Shown: positions 10,052 to 23,092 of the stretch, piece after piece
Position numbering within the stretch: position 1 is the first letter of the stretch
Layout of the letters: each line of letters opens with the position of its first letter
Assembly (NCBI GenBank): GCA_022702545.1
Contig: JAHRBC010000004.1
Coordinates: 3,472,001 to 3,536,000 of the forward strand
Source: Phycomyces nitens
Taxonomy: Eukaryota; Mucoromycota; Mucoromycetes; Mucorales; Phycomycetaceae
DNA length: 64,000 nt
Direction of reading: 5' to 3'
Position numbers and translations under genes: made by a program
The notes under the pieces: model-generated
Told to the model about the DNA's origin: nothing
The model's database searches: none
The model's input: only the letters and a program-made list of their open reading frames with translations

Positions 10052-12705
10052 AGCACAAGGTTGGTCAACCGCGTAAGTGCTGAGAGCAACGGAATGGAGG
10101 TGGACATGAGCCAACTGAACATTCAAGCGCAAGGTAACTATAAGAACAAGTTCGAGAGGGTACCTTCCACACACGGCTCACTCTATGTTCCTATAATTGT
10201 CCAGAGTAACTGTGTGTGGGCTTTGGTAGATTCGGGCGCAAATGCCTCGTTTATTTCCCCAGAACTTGCTTCTTCACTTTCTCTAACCATAAGTAAAAGT
10301 CGCTTAGACAATCAAAATATTTACTTGGCATCTGAGAACAGTGTAGCAGAACATTTAGGCACAGTAGAGAACGTAGAGCTAGTATACAAAAAACAAAAAC
10401 TAGAGCACACTTTTGTCGTCATGAGTTTAGCCATGGACACTCATATGAGCATCAGCACAGACTTGATGCCCAGACTGGGTATGGCTATAACTAACTTGGC
10501 GACATCTTGGGAGGATCAACAGACAGATCCACCAAGAAGTACCATCCCTAATGATGTACCAGAACCAAATAATTCACCTGCGGGTACATGTGAAGAACAA
10601 GAACAATTTATGAGATTTTTAGAGCTAGCCATAGAAGAAAATAGACGTATACCTACAACTTCGTTTTGCACAATACCTGAATCGGTTATTCATATCGACA
10701 CGCCTGAGGGAGTTACGTTGTTTAGACGCCAATACCCTCTGCCCGTAGTATATGAAGCCAGAATACAGGAAACAGTAGAAAATTGGTTAGCAAATGGTAC
10801 AATCGAGATTGCCTCCAACGATACGTCTTGGAATAGTCCGATTACACTGGCACCTAAAAAGGATGTGTTTGGCAACTACACGGATAGAAGACTGTGCTTA
10901 GACCCCAGACATATCAATAAACTACTGAAGGAAGATAGATATCCCCTACCACTTATAAGGGACATCTTCCATACTCTCAAAGAGGCGGTTATATTCACCA
11001 CCCTTGATTTGACGAGTGCTTTTCATTGTTTTGAGGTGTTCAAGGCAGACAGACCAAAGACAGCATTCACCTTTAAAGGAAGACAGTACATGTTCTGCAG
11101 TTGTCCCTTTGGACTTAAGCCCATCTCATCTAAATTCCAGCGGGTTATGAACATTGCCTTCAAAGACATGCCATTTGTTACGACGTTCGTTGATGACATC
11201 GTAGTATTTTCTCACAACATGAAAGAACACGCAACGCATGTCAAAGCCGCAATAGAAAAACTCACTGAGGTTAATCTTATATTAAATCCAAAGAAGTGTC
11301 ACTTTGCACAAAGAGCAGTTTTCCTACTTGGTTTTTGTGTATCAGAAAAAGGCATTTCCTTGGATTCAAGAAAAGTCAGCAACATTCAAGAGTGGCCTTT
11401 GCCGAGCACCAGAAAAGACATACAACGTTTTTTGGGCGTCATAAACTACTTCAGAGAGCATATACCTAATGTATCTCTACTCACTGCCCCTCTGGATAAG
11501 CTTCGCAACGAGGGAGATCTCACACCTCTATGGGCGAAAGAACAAGAAGATAGTTTCAACAACCTTAAAGCAATACTACTTAGGCTACCGATATTGTGTT
11601 ACCCCAACCTGAAATACCCATTCAGTGTGGCGACGGACGCATCTAACGTAGGCATAGGTGCTGTACTCTACCAAGTTATTAATGGAGAGACACGACATAT
11701 AGGTTTTATGGCACGAGCCCTATCTAAAAGTGAAAGAAACTATTCTACTACTAAACGTGAGCTGCTAGCTGTCATATACGCGTTGAACAAGTTCCACAAA
11801 TACCTATGGGGTAATCCGTTCACGCTGTACACCAACCATAAAGCCCTCACATACATACATACACAAAAGATAGCCAATGCTATAATGATAAACTGGCTAG
11901 ACACTATACTCGAATATACATTTGAGGTACTCCATCTTCCTGGTCTCAGCAACATCCTACCTGACCAATTATCATGCCTTTTTCCTACGGATAAAGAGCT
12001 GGAAGGGGGTAATGACTACACAGAAACTTGTAGCGGCCGAAAAATGGTCATAAATAGACAACAAACGCTAGTTAACAATAATTACGATGAAATGCTAACA
12101 CCACCAGAAATTGAAAGAGAAGACCTTCTCACCAAAGCCCATGCTTTCGGATACTTTGGAGCAGACGCCATAACCAACTCACTTCATAATGAAGGCATAC
12201 ACTGGACAAACATACATAGAGATGCCGTCAAGGTAGTACAAAGCTGTATAGAGTGCCAAAAGTATAACATAGCAAAGAAAGGTTATCATCCTCTAAGACC
12301 AATCCATGCGTATTTGCCATGCGATCATTGGGCTATAGACCTCGCCGGTCCTTTCACCACCTCACATAACAGTAATAACTACTTACTCGTAATGGTAGAC
12401 ATTTGCACAAGATTTTGTGTATTACGTGCAATACCTGATAAGACACAGGACACCGTAGTGAACACTGTAATCAACGTCTTTTGTAATTTCGGATTCCCTA
12501 GATACCTACAATCAGACAATGGCAAAGAGTTTGTAAACTCACTTATGAAGAAACTAGCTGAAGCATCTGGGTTTGACCACAGACTAGCCACGCCTTATCA
12601 CCCTAGAGCAAACGGCGTCGCCGAGCGATGGGTACAGACATCAACGAACGCTATAAAGAAATGCATAAAAGGAGCGACCCGAGATTGGGACCTCTATGTG
12701 CCTAG
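10052..12705 (+). CDS. Ty3-1 Pol: protease, RT, RNase H, integrase (5' part, truncated by CACTA A)
   Basis: Open from the codon after the gag TGA; no ATG is needed if made as Gag-Pol. Protease DSGANASFIS near 10231; RT with YPLPLIRDIF, LDLTSAFHCF and FVDDIVVFS; RNase H with ATDASNVGIGAVLYQ and SKSERNYSTTKREL; integrase zinc region with H..H then C-I-E-C, and D-D-E core AIDLAGPF, QSDNGKEF, NGVAERW. The RNase H catalytic aspartate in the motif YTDHKAL (as in Ty3-2) is asparagine here (AAC at 11834-11836), so RNase H may be weak or dead. The frame is cut after DLYVPS by element A and resumes at 25827. Confidence 0.92.
11999..12014 (+). promoter_or_regulatory. Ty3-1 internal (central) polypurine tract
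   Basis: CTGGAAGGGGGTAATG lies inside pol at the RNase H/integrase junction and is an exact 16-nt copy of the tract at 26639-26654 just before the 3' LTR. A second plus-strand primer site is the natural reading. Ty3-2 has the same doubled arrangement. Confidence 0.6.
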
Positions 12706-12957
12706 CACTGCAAAAATACCCCCAATTCCCATATGTGTAGTTGATACAGAAGATATGGGATATAAAGGTCAATTTTCTAGCTCAGGCCCTTTTTTGTGAG
12801 TTAAGAGAAAAAATTGTATTTTAGATAGATTTTATTGGTTGTAGAGAATAGTGTAGCATGAAAAATAAATATTAAACTCAAATCATATCAAATAAACTAT
12901 ACCTGAATATATCTTCTTTACTGTTAAACCAAAACATTTTAAGTTATTTATTAAACA

Positions 12958-14050
12958 ATGGCTCCTATCCGTAAATCTACCAGAACAAAAGAATGCAGAT
13001 ATTCTATTTGCAAGAACAAAGAGGGAGGATTTGATTTTCTCACTGTTCAAACATTTAAGCGTCATATGCTTAAAGAAGATGCCAAAAACAGTTTTTTCGG
13101 TGGCAGATGTAAGATATATTTTATATTTGAATTTGTAAATTATTTAATTAATAATAAATATGTTTTCGAATTAAATAGCAATGGAAATTGTTGATGAAGA
13201 AGAGCAATACTTTGAGGCCGTAGACAATGTAGAGGCTATGGATTTTGAGTCTGGTGGTAAGGATTTCTTAAAATTTTATTGTTTTTTTTATTAAACCAAT
13301 GTTGTTACACTTGGGCAGACTTGGAAAACGATATTGAAGGACATGAGGGGGTACAAGAACCCATTAGAAACCTACTTCTTTCTGAATCTGACGCCATTTT
13401 TGGTGCAAAGGATGAATGCAGCTTGTTTGGTGACTCTGACTCTGACTCTGACTCTGATAACGAAAGTGAAGATGAGATGCTTGATAATGAAGGTTTGTGT
13501 AGTACCTGAGATGCAAATACACCCATCTATATAGATTGTATATTAATGAGGTGTTTTGTGTTGATATTTTTCAGAATTCAACTCAGAATTGAGTTTCATT
13601 CACGGCTTTGTGGTCAAGGCTCTTGCCCTGTTCATTTCCTTTTACGTTGTCAATGAAGGCGCAATTATCTTGATTGCAATCATAAACAAGATCTTGGATT
13701 TTTTTGGCGATTCTTTCCGAGTCCCATCAAGTGTCTCTGGTCTCAAAAGCATGGCAGGAATGAACACCTTGACAAAGGGAATCAAAAAATATGTTGCATG
13801 TGGTGAATGTCACAGTATTTATGAGAACAATGATGCACCTCTTTTCTGTACCTTTGACAAGTTTGGAAACAGCGCCTTGTGTGGCCATAGCTTGTTCAAG
13901 TCCAGTTCGTCCACAATCCCAAAGAAGTCATATGTGTACCAGTCAATCAAACACTCTCTGCAGACTCTCTTTTCTCAGCCCGATTTCGAAACCCAAATCA
14001 ACTCTTGGAATCGTGGTCCCAAAGTGGAAAAGACAATGTTTGATGTGTAT
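12958..14050 (+). pseudogene. Element A transposase, 5' part (exons 1-4 start), split by element B
   Basis: Exons 12958-13108, 13179-13256, 13319-13492 and 13575-14050; all three introns are phase 1 with GT/AG. Exon 1 encodes a C2H2-like finger (C-R-Y-S-I-C ... TFKRHM). Exon 3 encodes an acidic linker with SDSDSDSDNESEDE. Exon 4 begins the core with a hydrophobic helix (FVVKALALFISFYVVNEG), a cysteine pair VACGEC, and NSWNRGPKVEKTMFDVY. It is the same plan as element E, exon for exon. Element B enters after FDVY (TSD TAT), and the frame resumes at 20994 as DGAMWN. The open frame running past 14050 into B is an accident. Confidence 0.88.
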
Positions 14051-16433
14051 CACTGGGAAAACAATTTGATATACACTGGTGTACAGGTGGGTGTAAAAGT
14101 GGACAAAGTTAATGTATACACTAGAGTTTACGTAAACAAATGTCTAGTACACAAGGTACCTTTGACTCATGGACATTTTCGCGCTAAACACTAGTGCTTT
14201 TTCCACTAGGGGTGATGCTAGTAAGGGGAGTTGGTATTCTTAATATGTCAACTTGAAGTGAATACCAGAATGGCCTGTGTAAAGCTTAATTTTATGTGTA
14301 ATACTTTAATAAGGCTATTAAAACATATTGATGAGGCTCACTATGATTCGTCATTAACAATTGTAAAAGTATAGTCTAGGTACCTAGACTACACCACACA
14401 CTAGTGTTTCTTTGATTTTGGTATCGTTTTTTATTACTCTTAGCCAGTGATATACTCTCAATTATTTTATATCCCGTACTTATTAGGTTTTTTATGGTTT
14501 ATATTTGTGTTTATTGGAAAGAATAGAATGGTTCTATACACAAGCTCTAATACTATTACTGTCTATCCTTGCCGCTTCTACCGGCCTACTTGATACTACT
14601 TGGATCGGGTGCTTCTCTACTGAACAATACCTGAAAATAAGGTCCGACAGCGATTTGGGTGGTTGTGGCAGTGTTCTTATATAATAAAGGTAGTATTAGT
14701 GACATACATTCAAGAGTGCGGGTGTTGTTTAAGATGCAAGGTATATTATACTTACATTGTAAGGAATGGATAAGAATGGACAAAGAGGGGATGAGTTGTG
14801 CGGCATGGCATCTGGTATGATTAGGTTGACTAGAGATGGGGTAAAATAAATTAATATGGGTGAATTGGGGGATAGAAAAATTGATTTACATACCAGAAGC
14901 AGAGATGGCGATTAAGTAGAGGGATGTTATGTAACAGCCGACAATAGATTCTTATTAAGAATATAGAACAATATTAGTAAATAGCCAGAATAATATTATA
15001 GAAAATCATAAAGACCAAGAAATGGCATTACCATTATGATAACCGGCCGTAGATGATGGAGGAGCCAGATGGGGTGATTGATGGCGGTGGCCTATAGTAG
15101 AATAAGAAACAATAGAGGAGAAAATAGTTTGACACGAAAATATTTTTTTACCAAGCCACCAATGACGATACCATATAATAGACCATTTGAGTAGAGGAGG
15201 TCTATAAGATAAAAAGAGAGAATCAGAATAGTGTTATGGAAAGCATAAATACTAAGAGACAGCATTACCATTATAATAACAGTTGTAGATGATGGAGGAG
15301 CCAGATGGGGTGATTGATGGCAGCGGTCTATAGTAAAATAAGAAAAATTAAAGGAGAAAATTATTTGACACGATTTTTTATCATGCCACTGATGACCATA
15401 CCATATAATAGGCGTGTGAGCGGAATATGTCTATAAAATAAAAAGAGAGAATAAGAATAATATTATAGAAAAGTATAGACCAAGAAACGGCATTACCATT
15501 ATGATAACCAGTTGTAGATGATGGAAGAGATGGACAGGGTGTGATGGGGGTGACCCAAGTAGAATAAACAATGTTGGACAAAAAAAAAGTTTGACACCAA
15601 AAGGTTCTTTTTTACCATGACACTGATGACAATACCCATATAATAGACCGTGTGAGTGGCGGAGGGCTATAAGATAAAAAGAGAGGATCAGAATAATATT
15701 ATAAAACATACAAAGACTAAGAAAAGATATTACCATTATGATTACAAACATACATGAAGGAAGAGGTAGATGGGGTGATTGGTGGTGTGGTCTACAATAA
15801 AATAAGCAACGTTAGAATAGAAAATTGTTTGACACGAAAAGATTTTTTTAGCCCAATATTGATGATTGAACCATATAATAAGCTGTGTGAGTTGAGGAGG
15901 TCTATAAAATAAAGAAAGAGAGTCAGGATAATTTGCGAGATGCTAAAGGCACATTCAACTGACCACAGATTGTTTGGATGAGCAATGCAGGCAGGATGTA
16001 TTGGAATGAGCGCATGTTTATAAGGAAGCTGCCAATTTTTTAGTGTAAAGAGGTGTAAAAAAGAAAAAAATAGGCCTGGATATAAGGAAACAAGAGAAAG
16101 GAAAAAAGGGCAAAAAAGACAAAAAAAATACAAGGATATATAATTTGAAACAGAGACAGAATAGGTGTAATGGATAGAATCCAAAAGCAATAATGGTGCT
16201 GTTCATTAATGTGTACAAGAAGTCTTTTTGGATCCACCCACCAAACTCTCTTTAGTTATAAATACTCTGTATTTTATATTCTAAAAGACCTGTTCTCACA
16301 CAACACACTCTTCTGCTTCCAAAAAACTTTTAATAAAACAATTGTATGTATAAGATATTACATATTTTATAAGACCCCATAAAATAAAGATAATTGATAA
16401 TTGAGTAATATATTATTTTATATTTTTTAGACT
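14051..16433. other. Left sub-terminal non-coding region of element B
   Basis: No gene. It holds the terminal repeat, a stretch (14401-14830) clearly related to 53640-54111 (shared TATTGGAAAGAATAGAATG and a GCCG-TTCTACC string), and the tandem repeat at 14940-15950. It probably includes the promoter and a leader exon of the partner gene, since an acceptor AG sits just before its ATG. Confidence 0.7.
14940..15950. repeat. Tandem repeat, about four diverged units of about 235 bp
   Basis: Units each contain GATGGAGGAGCCAGATGGGG (15053, 15291; weaker at 15519 and 15754), a TTTGACACGAAAA string, ACCATATAATAG, and GATAAAAAGAGAGAATCAG. Spacing is about 235 bp. It lies inside element B between its left end and the partner gene. 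Long open frames on the minus strand here are products of the repeat. Confidence 0.8.
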
Positions 16434-17562
16434 ATGGCAAACAGACGTAATCTTGCTCCTCGACCCAGTTCTGAGGCTTCTCAGATGATGGAGAAAATGA
16501 TAGCCATGGAGAAATATATGGTGACCATGGGCACTAACATGGTTTCAGTGCAAAGAGAGATTACCACGATGAATGGTAGAATCGGTGTACTTGTTGGAGA
16601 CAACACCAACGCTGGTCAGCCTTCAAATGCTGTGCCAGTGGTTCCTGTTGCCGTGGCCCCAGTTGTCGGCACTCCTGTTGACGGTATTCCTGAGCCACGA
16701 GCAAAGGACATCACTGAAGTGCTTGTAAGTAACAGAGTAATAATAATCCACTAATTTAATGCTATAAAATAGAGACTTATTAATGACTACCTGTGGTCAC
16801 CAACGTTCAAGTCGAACGACCAGGGCGAAATTGAGGCCAACAACAACAAGCCCAGGTGGAACACCAAAGTCCACTTCAACAAAAGCCCGAACAAAGAGTT
16901 GGTGGCAAACATGATGAGCTACCTGGTGTCAAATTCTCGCAACTCCAAGTTGCAAAAAAGTGACATTCGTAACAAGCTTCACACAAACTTCCGCAGTCGG
17001 TGGCGCCAGGAGAAAGAGGATCCTAGTAAGAGGGATGCCTCAAAGGCAAAGACACGGCGCTCTTCTCGTGAGGGTGATGTAAGTTGTGTTTTATATTCTA
17101 ATCAGAGCTTAGTTTTAAGAGTAATATTAATATAAATTGCTCTCTAGCCCCTCAAACGCCGTGGCCTTGCCTATGCCAAGAACAAGGCTGCCATTGATGC
17201 AGCCATGGAGAAGGATTGCTCCAATCTTCTCCAGGAAGAAGCAATGTCCGAAGGCGAGTCTGGTGATGAGACACCTGGAGTCCCAGGTGTACGCATCATT
17301 CGCGTCCAGCGCCCAAGTTGGCGAAGTGACAAGGTAAATTGTTTTCCAGCCAAGTTTATTGTTTTTGAAATATAATAAATAGAAACTAATTGTCCTTTAG
17401 TTCAACCAATTCCTTGGAATGGTTGACTTGTATGCCCGTGCCAACTTGGGCAACAATGCTCGACAGCTGATCAGAAGATCTCTTGTCGCTGTGGTGGAAA
17501 AACCAGTCCCTGCCAGCATGTTTCCTCCCCCACCACAGTGGACCATCAGAGATGACAAATAA
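16434..17562 (+). CDS. Element B partner protein (TnpA-like candidate), intact
   Basis: Four exons: 16434-16724, 16773-17078, 17148-17333, 17401-17562, all introns phase 0, 314 aa. The first exon is low-complexity with MMEKMIAMEKYMVTMG (helical). Exon 2 is 306 bp, as in four other copies, and holds SNDQGEIEANNNKPRW and a basic tail. Exon 3 starts PLKRR, then an acidic SEGESGDE and ends RPSWRSDK. Exon 4 ends with a proline-rich tail and QWTIRDDK. The family is not one I can name. The pairing with a CACTA transposase and the basic/acidic layout suggest a DNA-binding accessory protein (inference). An AG (TTTTTTAG) lies 3 nt before the ATG, implying a spliced leader exon upstream. Confidence 0.85.
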
Positions 17563-17682
17563 TTTTTTTGATTTTTTAAAACAATACTCTTCTCAAATGA
17601 TCATTGCACTTTATCTTAATAATGTATATTTAGAGGTAAAGAAATATTTGTTTTGAAGGAAAGAGGAAGGCATATATTTTTA

Positions 17683-20600
17683 TTAAGCATATTGTTTCTT
17701 TGGTAGAGGAATTACCAGTGTTGTTGTCATATTGTTTTCTGTGCATTCAGCAGTTGCCACCTCCAGCAAGATTTGATGTACAGGCAAGATGCACTGAAAG
17801 TCATCGTCAGAAAATTCAGGCAGGCAAATGTCAACACCATCATCTTCTCGCGATCTATCAGGAGACAGAGGAAGCCATCGGACAAAAGCGAAAACATGTT
17901 GGGTATGCTGAATTCCATGGAATGAACAGACATCTTGATTTGCTGGCGGCATAAAGGAATGAGTGAAGAGGTATTGAATTTGTCCAGTATATGCATTTGC
18001 ATGATCTCCAAATCTACCAAGGAACAATGCCTGCACAAAAGACCCACGACTGATGGAACTACTTTTGCCAACATATGTTTGACCAAGAAGATCAATTGAT
18101 TTCAGTTTTTGGACCTGATTGTCAACAAAGAATGGAGAGAGGGAGGCATGGTGATAATGAACAAGATCTGGAATGTCATAGGTTTGTTTGTAGTACTCCA
18201 ACAAATAAGGATAATGAATATCGCTTATTGATGATGTTCTACTTGTTGAAAGAGGGAATGCGGAAGGAGGGAGTGGTTCGTTGCCTTTGACAGGAATTGA
18301 TGCGTTTAAGGAAAGTTGGACAAAGTTTTGCAAGTCAAAGGTGCAGTGCGTGTTGGAAGGAGAGGAGATGATGGCAGGTGTGGTCGAGGTGAGTTTTTGA
18401 AGGACAGGAGAGAAGAGGGCATGATTTGAATTAAGGAAAGTGGCATGGACATAGTCTTTTTTGTAAACGTCTTCTAAGAAGTTCTTCATATATGTCATCT
18501 CGAAACCATCTTTTCTGTTAGTGTTGATGTTCTTTAGCAAGCTGTTAAATCTCTCAAACCCAAAGAGCCAGTAACCGTACACGGGTCCAAAATCACGAAT
18601 TGTATCGCGAAGATGAAGGTGCAGGTGCATGTTGCAGGATAAAGGGTTTCGCACGATTGACAGAATTGCTGGAGATGGAGGTGAGCTGACTCGACATCGT
18701 CATAGGTTATCGTTGGCTTGACAAGTAAACGACATGCATCAACGAAATCAATCCAGCTACGGAAATTTTCAGATGGGAGAATACCTCTCAACAAAACAGG
18801 GGAGTAAATGAGCACCCACGACTTCCACTCGTCTGCTTTCATATGGGGGAACCCCTTGCCAATCTTTGTCTTCAATGTGCTGTATCCAACGGGCAGCACC
18901 ATCGTTTCGGCCATCTTCTGCATCTCACGCAGGTCTCTGTCTGTAAGTAGACCACTGGCAGTCCACTTCTCCAGCATTCTCTTCGCCGTGCCCAGAAAAA
19001 GATTGTGCATGGGATCGATGATCGTTCCACGTACTAGATCAAAGTATCTAAGACGATGCAGCTGCGACCATCGAACACCATTTTCGACCTCCAGCTGATG
19101 TCTTTCTGAGGGTGTACTTGCACTCTTCCACACCTCAGCATGCACCCGGTTTACAGCACCATTTGTCAGTCTCCACTCAGCAAACTCGAACCCACGAAAA
19201 TCGACACTGGCTGTGCCTTCCAGACAAGAGAATTGACGATCGCATTTATAACATGCACGTGTGCTGTTGTGGGCAGTAAATCCACTTGTCTTCCTGGCAG
19301 CAGGGATGTCACACGCCACCATCATCAATGCAGCACGGACACTGGCACCAGTTGGCTGCTCGAATGTTGGAATATTCATTCCTATATAGAGCTCGTTCAA
19401 CTCATCCACCAACGGCTCCAGGTAGTGGTTGATCTCTTCAGATCTTGGCTCTTTGGGTCCAGGCATGAGACCAACGAGGATTGTGTTTTCTGCCTTAAAA
19501 CGTTCCTCCCTAGGTAGATTGTTGACTACCAAGTACATGGCACCGCAAGAGTAAACCACACCATCAAATGGCTGGAACCAGTCAATGTTGAGGGCCAACA
19601 TGAGAGAGCGTGGTTCAGCAGTGAACTGGGCACCATTCACATCCTTGATCTCCTTCCACATTGCACCGTCGTAAACATCACACATTGTCTGAGGAATCTT
19701 GAGATCTGTATTCCAGTGTCTGATCTTGGCTTCAAAGCCTGGACGAAGAAAGAGTGTCTTCATGGCATGCTTGACAGACTGGTATATGAATACCCTTTTG
19801 GGCGTCAAGGTACCAACGGACGACTCCTTCATCAACTTGCACCCGCAGACAGAGTTTGATCCAATCTTCTGGAACACACAGGTGGGAGGAACTGTGGTAC
19901 ATTCGTTATAAATTTTGTGACAATCCTGGCATGCTACAAATCAGTTGATCCCCTTGGATATCTCAGAAAATCCAGTCATGCGTTGGAGACCAAGAAGACT
20001 TGTTGGAAGCTGGAAATCCTGCTCGTAAATCTTCAAGAGCTCGTTGATGAACTCGATCAAGACAACAGAACCCTTGTTGACCACGTAACGGGATATGAAC
20101 AGTACAGCAAAAATGGCAACGAATTTGTGAACTGGGTTCTCAGGCATACCAGGAGCACCAAAAGGGGCTATTGTAAAAAAGAAAAAAGAAAATATTAATA
20201 CTTAATTTTTTCAGGCTTTTTCTTTTATTCAAGAATTTAATACAAACCTTTGATGTCCAACTCCTCGAGCTCAATCTCAACAACATCTTCTTCATCATCG
20301 CTGTCATTGCCATTGCCAGCGCCATTGTCTTCATCATCATTCCCAATGGAGACATCATTGTCAAACATGAACGCAGGTTCCGAAACAGGTACATTTGTCT
20401 GACCACTCTCCTCCGCGGCTCCAGGTTGGTGAATCAGAATAGCTACGAATATAGAATATAATAGTTGGTTAGACACTAGTAACATTTTAATAAATATTTC
20501 TTACACCCAGTATCAACTTCCATCGCACTTATTTGCGAGTCTTTTATTATTATATAATGTTAGTATTAAAATACACTACTGTTGTTTTAAATAAAATACC

Positions 20601-20747
20601 TCTTGAAGTTCTAAATGCTTCCTCTACTCTCGCTCTTTTGTTATGATGTTGAGCCGTTCTTCTTGTCACAAAGGTATATCCTTCCTCATTATCACCGCAT
20701 ACAGTGCAATAGCACTTGACATTGTAGATACTGCTGGCAGAAGACAT
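17683..20747 (-). pseudogene. Element B transposase (Transposase_21), broken
   Basis: Exons 20600-20747, 20505-20540, 20248-20442 and 20167-17683 (phase 1 introns). The N-terminal finger is C-Y-C-T-V-C ... TAQHHN, followed by an acidic linker (DSDDEEDVVEIELEEL). The core has the Transposase_21 blocks RSLMLALNIDWFQPFDGV, ILVGLMPGPKE, ACDIPAARK and DPMHNLFLGTAKRM, and the C-terminal block HVFAFVRW ... ILPVHQILL with tail PLPKKQYA. Two lesions: an in-frame TGA at 19941-19943 (at the position of a conserved GIx-FVAC arginine or lysine) and a frame-changing deletion near 18650, where the block equivalent to DLLSPNMHLHL is shortened. It cannot make a full protein as it stands. Confidence 0.88.
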
Positions 20748-20993
20748 GTTGTTTATGTTTGTAATGATAAAATTAAAAGGAAACGAGTGTTACATATATT
20801 TTATTTGCTATACTTTTATAACAATACAAAGTAATACTCTAATGCTTATTATATCTGGGCCAATAGAAAATGCCAATATTATATTTTTGACATGAACACA
20901 AGAAAAACAGTTGAGTTGGAAAACGACCCCACATTAATACCAGTTCAGGGCAACTTGGCCACTAGTGTATTCAGGGTTGTTTTTCCAGTGTAT

Positions 20994-22997
20994 GATGGTG
21001 CGATGTGGAACAGTGTTAAAGATATCAATGGCAACCTCTTTGTTGATGGCAGCCGCTCTCTAATGTTAACACTGAATATTGACTAGTTTCAGCCATTTGA
21101 TGGTGTCTCATATTCGTGTGGTGCCATTTATTTGGCAGTAAACAATCTTCCTCGCGATGTCAGGTTTAAAAAGGAGAATGTCATCCTCGTTGGATTAATG
21201 CCAGGGCCAAAAGAAGCAAAGACGTCTGAAATCAATAACTATCTCAGACCTCTTGTTGATGAATTGGAAGATCTGTACATTGGTATCAAGGTCAAGACGT
21301 ACCAATGTCCATCTGGTGTGAGAATCCGCGCTGCTCTCTTTGTTGTTGCTTGTGACATCCCCGCTGCAAGAAAAGTATGTGGATTCACATCCCATACCAG
21401 TACCAATGCCTGTCATAAATGCAATCGTCAATTCTCTCGGTTAGCTGGAACGAGCTCTGTTAATTATTCTGGATTTGATTCTTCAAAGTGGCTCCTTCGC
21501 ACTAGAGATGATAATCGTAAGGATGCTGAGGTCTGGAGAAATGCAGCCACTCAAGCTGAGAGGCAGCGCCTTGAAGTTGCCAGTGGTGTTCGCTGGTCCG
21601 AACTGCATTGTCTCCAGTACTTTGATGTTGTCCGCTGCACGATTATCGATCCAATGCATAATCTTTTCTTAGGCACTGCCAAGAGAATGATGGAGAGATG
21701 GGTTGCAGATGGTCTAATTGACAGTAGGAAACTCGTTGCCATGCAGAAGATGGTGGAGAAAATGGAGTTGCCAGCTGACTATACGGCACTAAAGACAAAG
21801 ATTGGGAAGGGGTTCCCATTCATGAAGGCTGACGAGTGGAAGTCGTGGTGCTTGGTGTACTCTCCCGTGGTGTTGAAGAACGTGCTGCCACTGCCAATGT
21901 TCAAAAACTGGATGTTTTTTGTCAATGCTTGCCGTTATCTGACAAAGCCAAGTATCTCTGAGGACGATATTGAAGATGCACATAACAATCTAGAGCAGTT
22001 TGGTAAAGGTTGTGAGCAACTGTATGAGCCTGACCTCCTCTCTCCCAACATGCATTTACATCTTCACCTTCGTGAAACCATCCTGGACTTTGGGCCAGTT
22101 TACAGCTACTGGCTTTTCGGTTTCGAGAGGTACAACAGTATCCTCAAGAATATCAATACCAACAGGAAAAGTGGATTCGAGGCCACATATATGAGAAGCT
22201 TTGTTGAGGACACAAGAAAGGGAGATTTTGTTCGCGGTTTCCTAAGCACACCAAGTGGACAATATTTCTCAGATGTATTTAGCAAGTTGACTATCAGTCC
22301 ACGCATTGCCACCACCCCAATTCCGTACTTTGACATATCTGCCTTCTCATTGCCTGACTTCCTTGAATTAGCAGAGAACCCACTGATGACAATCCATGGT
22401 AATGAGCCTTTGCCGCCCTCAACTCTGCCATTGAAAAAGAAACCAATGAGCATGATGCCTAGACTTGAATATGATTGTCTAGTAGAATACTACCAGGTCA
22501 TTCACGATGACAAAAATATCAAAAGCTGCAATGACAACATGACTTCCTCTGCTTTTGTCAATGACTGGATCGAAATGCTCAAGTCCATCAGTATCCTTGG
22601 CCAGACATTCAAAGGAAGGAGTGGTAGAAGTCGGCATGGGTCATACATCCAGGCATTGTTTGTTGAGGAAAAGACAGAGGCAGTGTACGCGTATGTTGGA
22701 GAGATTCAGTATCTATTTGTTCACACATTTAGTCCTGCTGTTTCTTCTTCGCATCGTGGAAATGCCTACAACAGTCAACACACCTTTGCTTTTGTAAACT
22801 GGTTCAAGACCACATCAGACACCACCAGAGAGGTTGAAGGAATTGAGGTTCACAAGGATGAATTTTTGGCTCTTGACTTTCAAAGCATTCTTCCTGTCCA
22901 TCGGATTCTCCTGCCTGTTGCAATTGTGGATTATAAATCTAGTAGTAACATTAACAAAAAACTAGTTGTCCCTTTGCCTAGAAAGGTTTCCGCCTAA
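20994..22997 (+). pseudogene. Element A transposase, 3' part, with a nonsense codon
   Basis: Continuation of exon 4 after element B: DGAMWNSV, then LMLTLNID followed by TAG at 21084-21086 where relatives have tryptophan (NIDWFQPF). Beyond it the frame is open to 22997: ILVGLMPGPKE, ACDIPAARKVCGF, zinc pair NACHKC, DPMHNLFLGTAKRM, SPNMHLHLHL, YWLFGFERYN, and the C-terminal domain QHTFAFVNW ... SILPVHRILL ending PLPRKVSA. A was thus inactivated by both an insertion and a stop. It faces the partner gene (stop at 23093) with 95 bp between. Confidence 0.9.
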
Positions 22998-23092
22998 ATA
23001 TATTTATCTTATCTCTCTTGTTCTTAATCATAACTTCATAGTTTGTTTTGCGAATCATGTGTTTAAAAAGTAAAAAAGACAAAAACAAAGAT

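Larger units (their letters stand above)
14051..20990. mobile_element. CACTA element B (6.9 kb), nested in A
   Basis: Left end CACTGGGAAAACAA (14051) and right end TTGTTTTTCCAGTG (to 20990) are imperfect inverted repeats of about 32 bp, including TACACT(G/A)GTG. Both flanks are TAT (14048-14050, 20991-20993). Excision restores FDVY-DGAMW in element A's transposase. Genes: a plus-strand partner (16434-17562) and a minus-strand transposase (17683-20747), tail to tail with 120 bp between stops. Confidence 0.93.

Noticed and set aside
14051..14194. Extension of the element A transposase frame to 14194
   Set aside because: Residues after 14050 are the end of element B read by chance; homology stops exactly at the insertion.
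15381..16237. Hydrophobic minus-strand frames near 15.4-16.2 kb
   Set aside because: Arise from the A/G-rich tandem repeat of element B read antisense (poly-Phe/Leu/Ser); no gene features.
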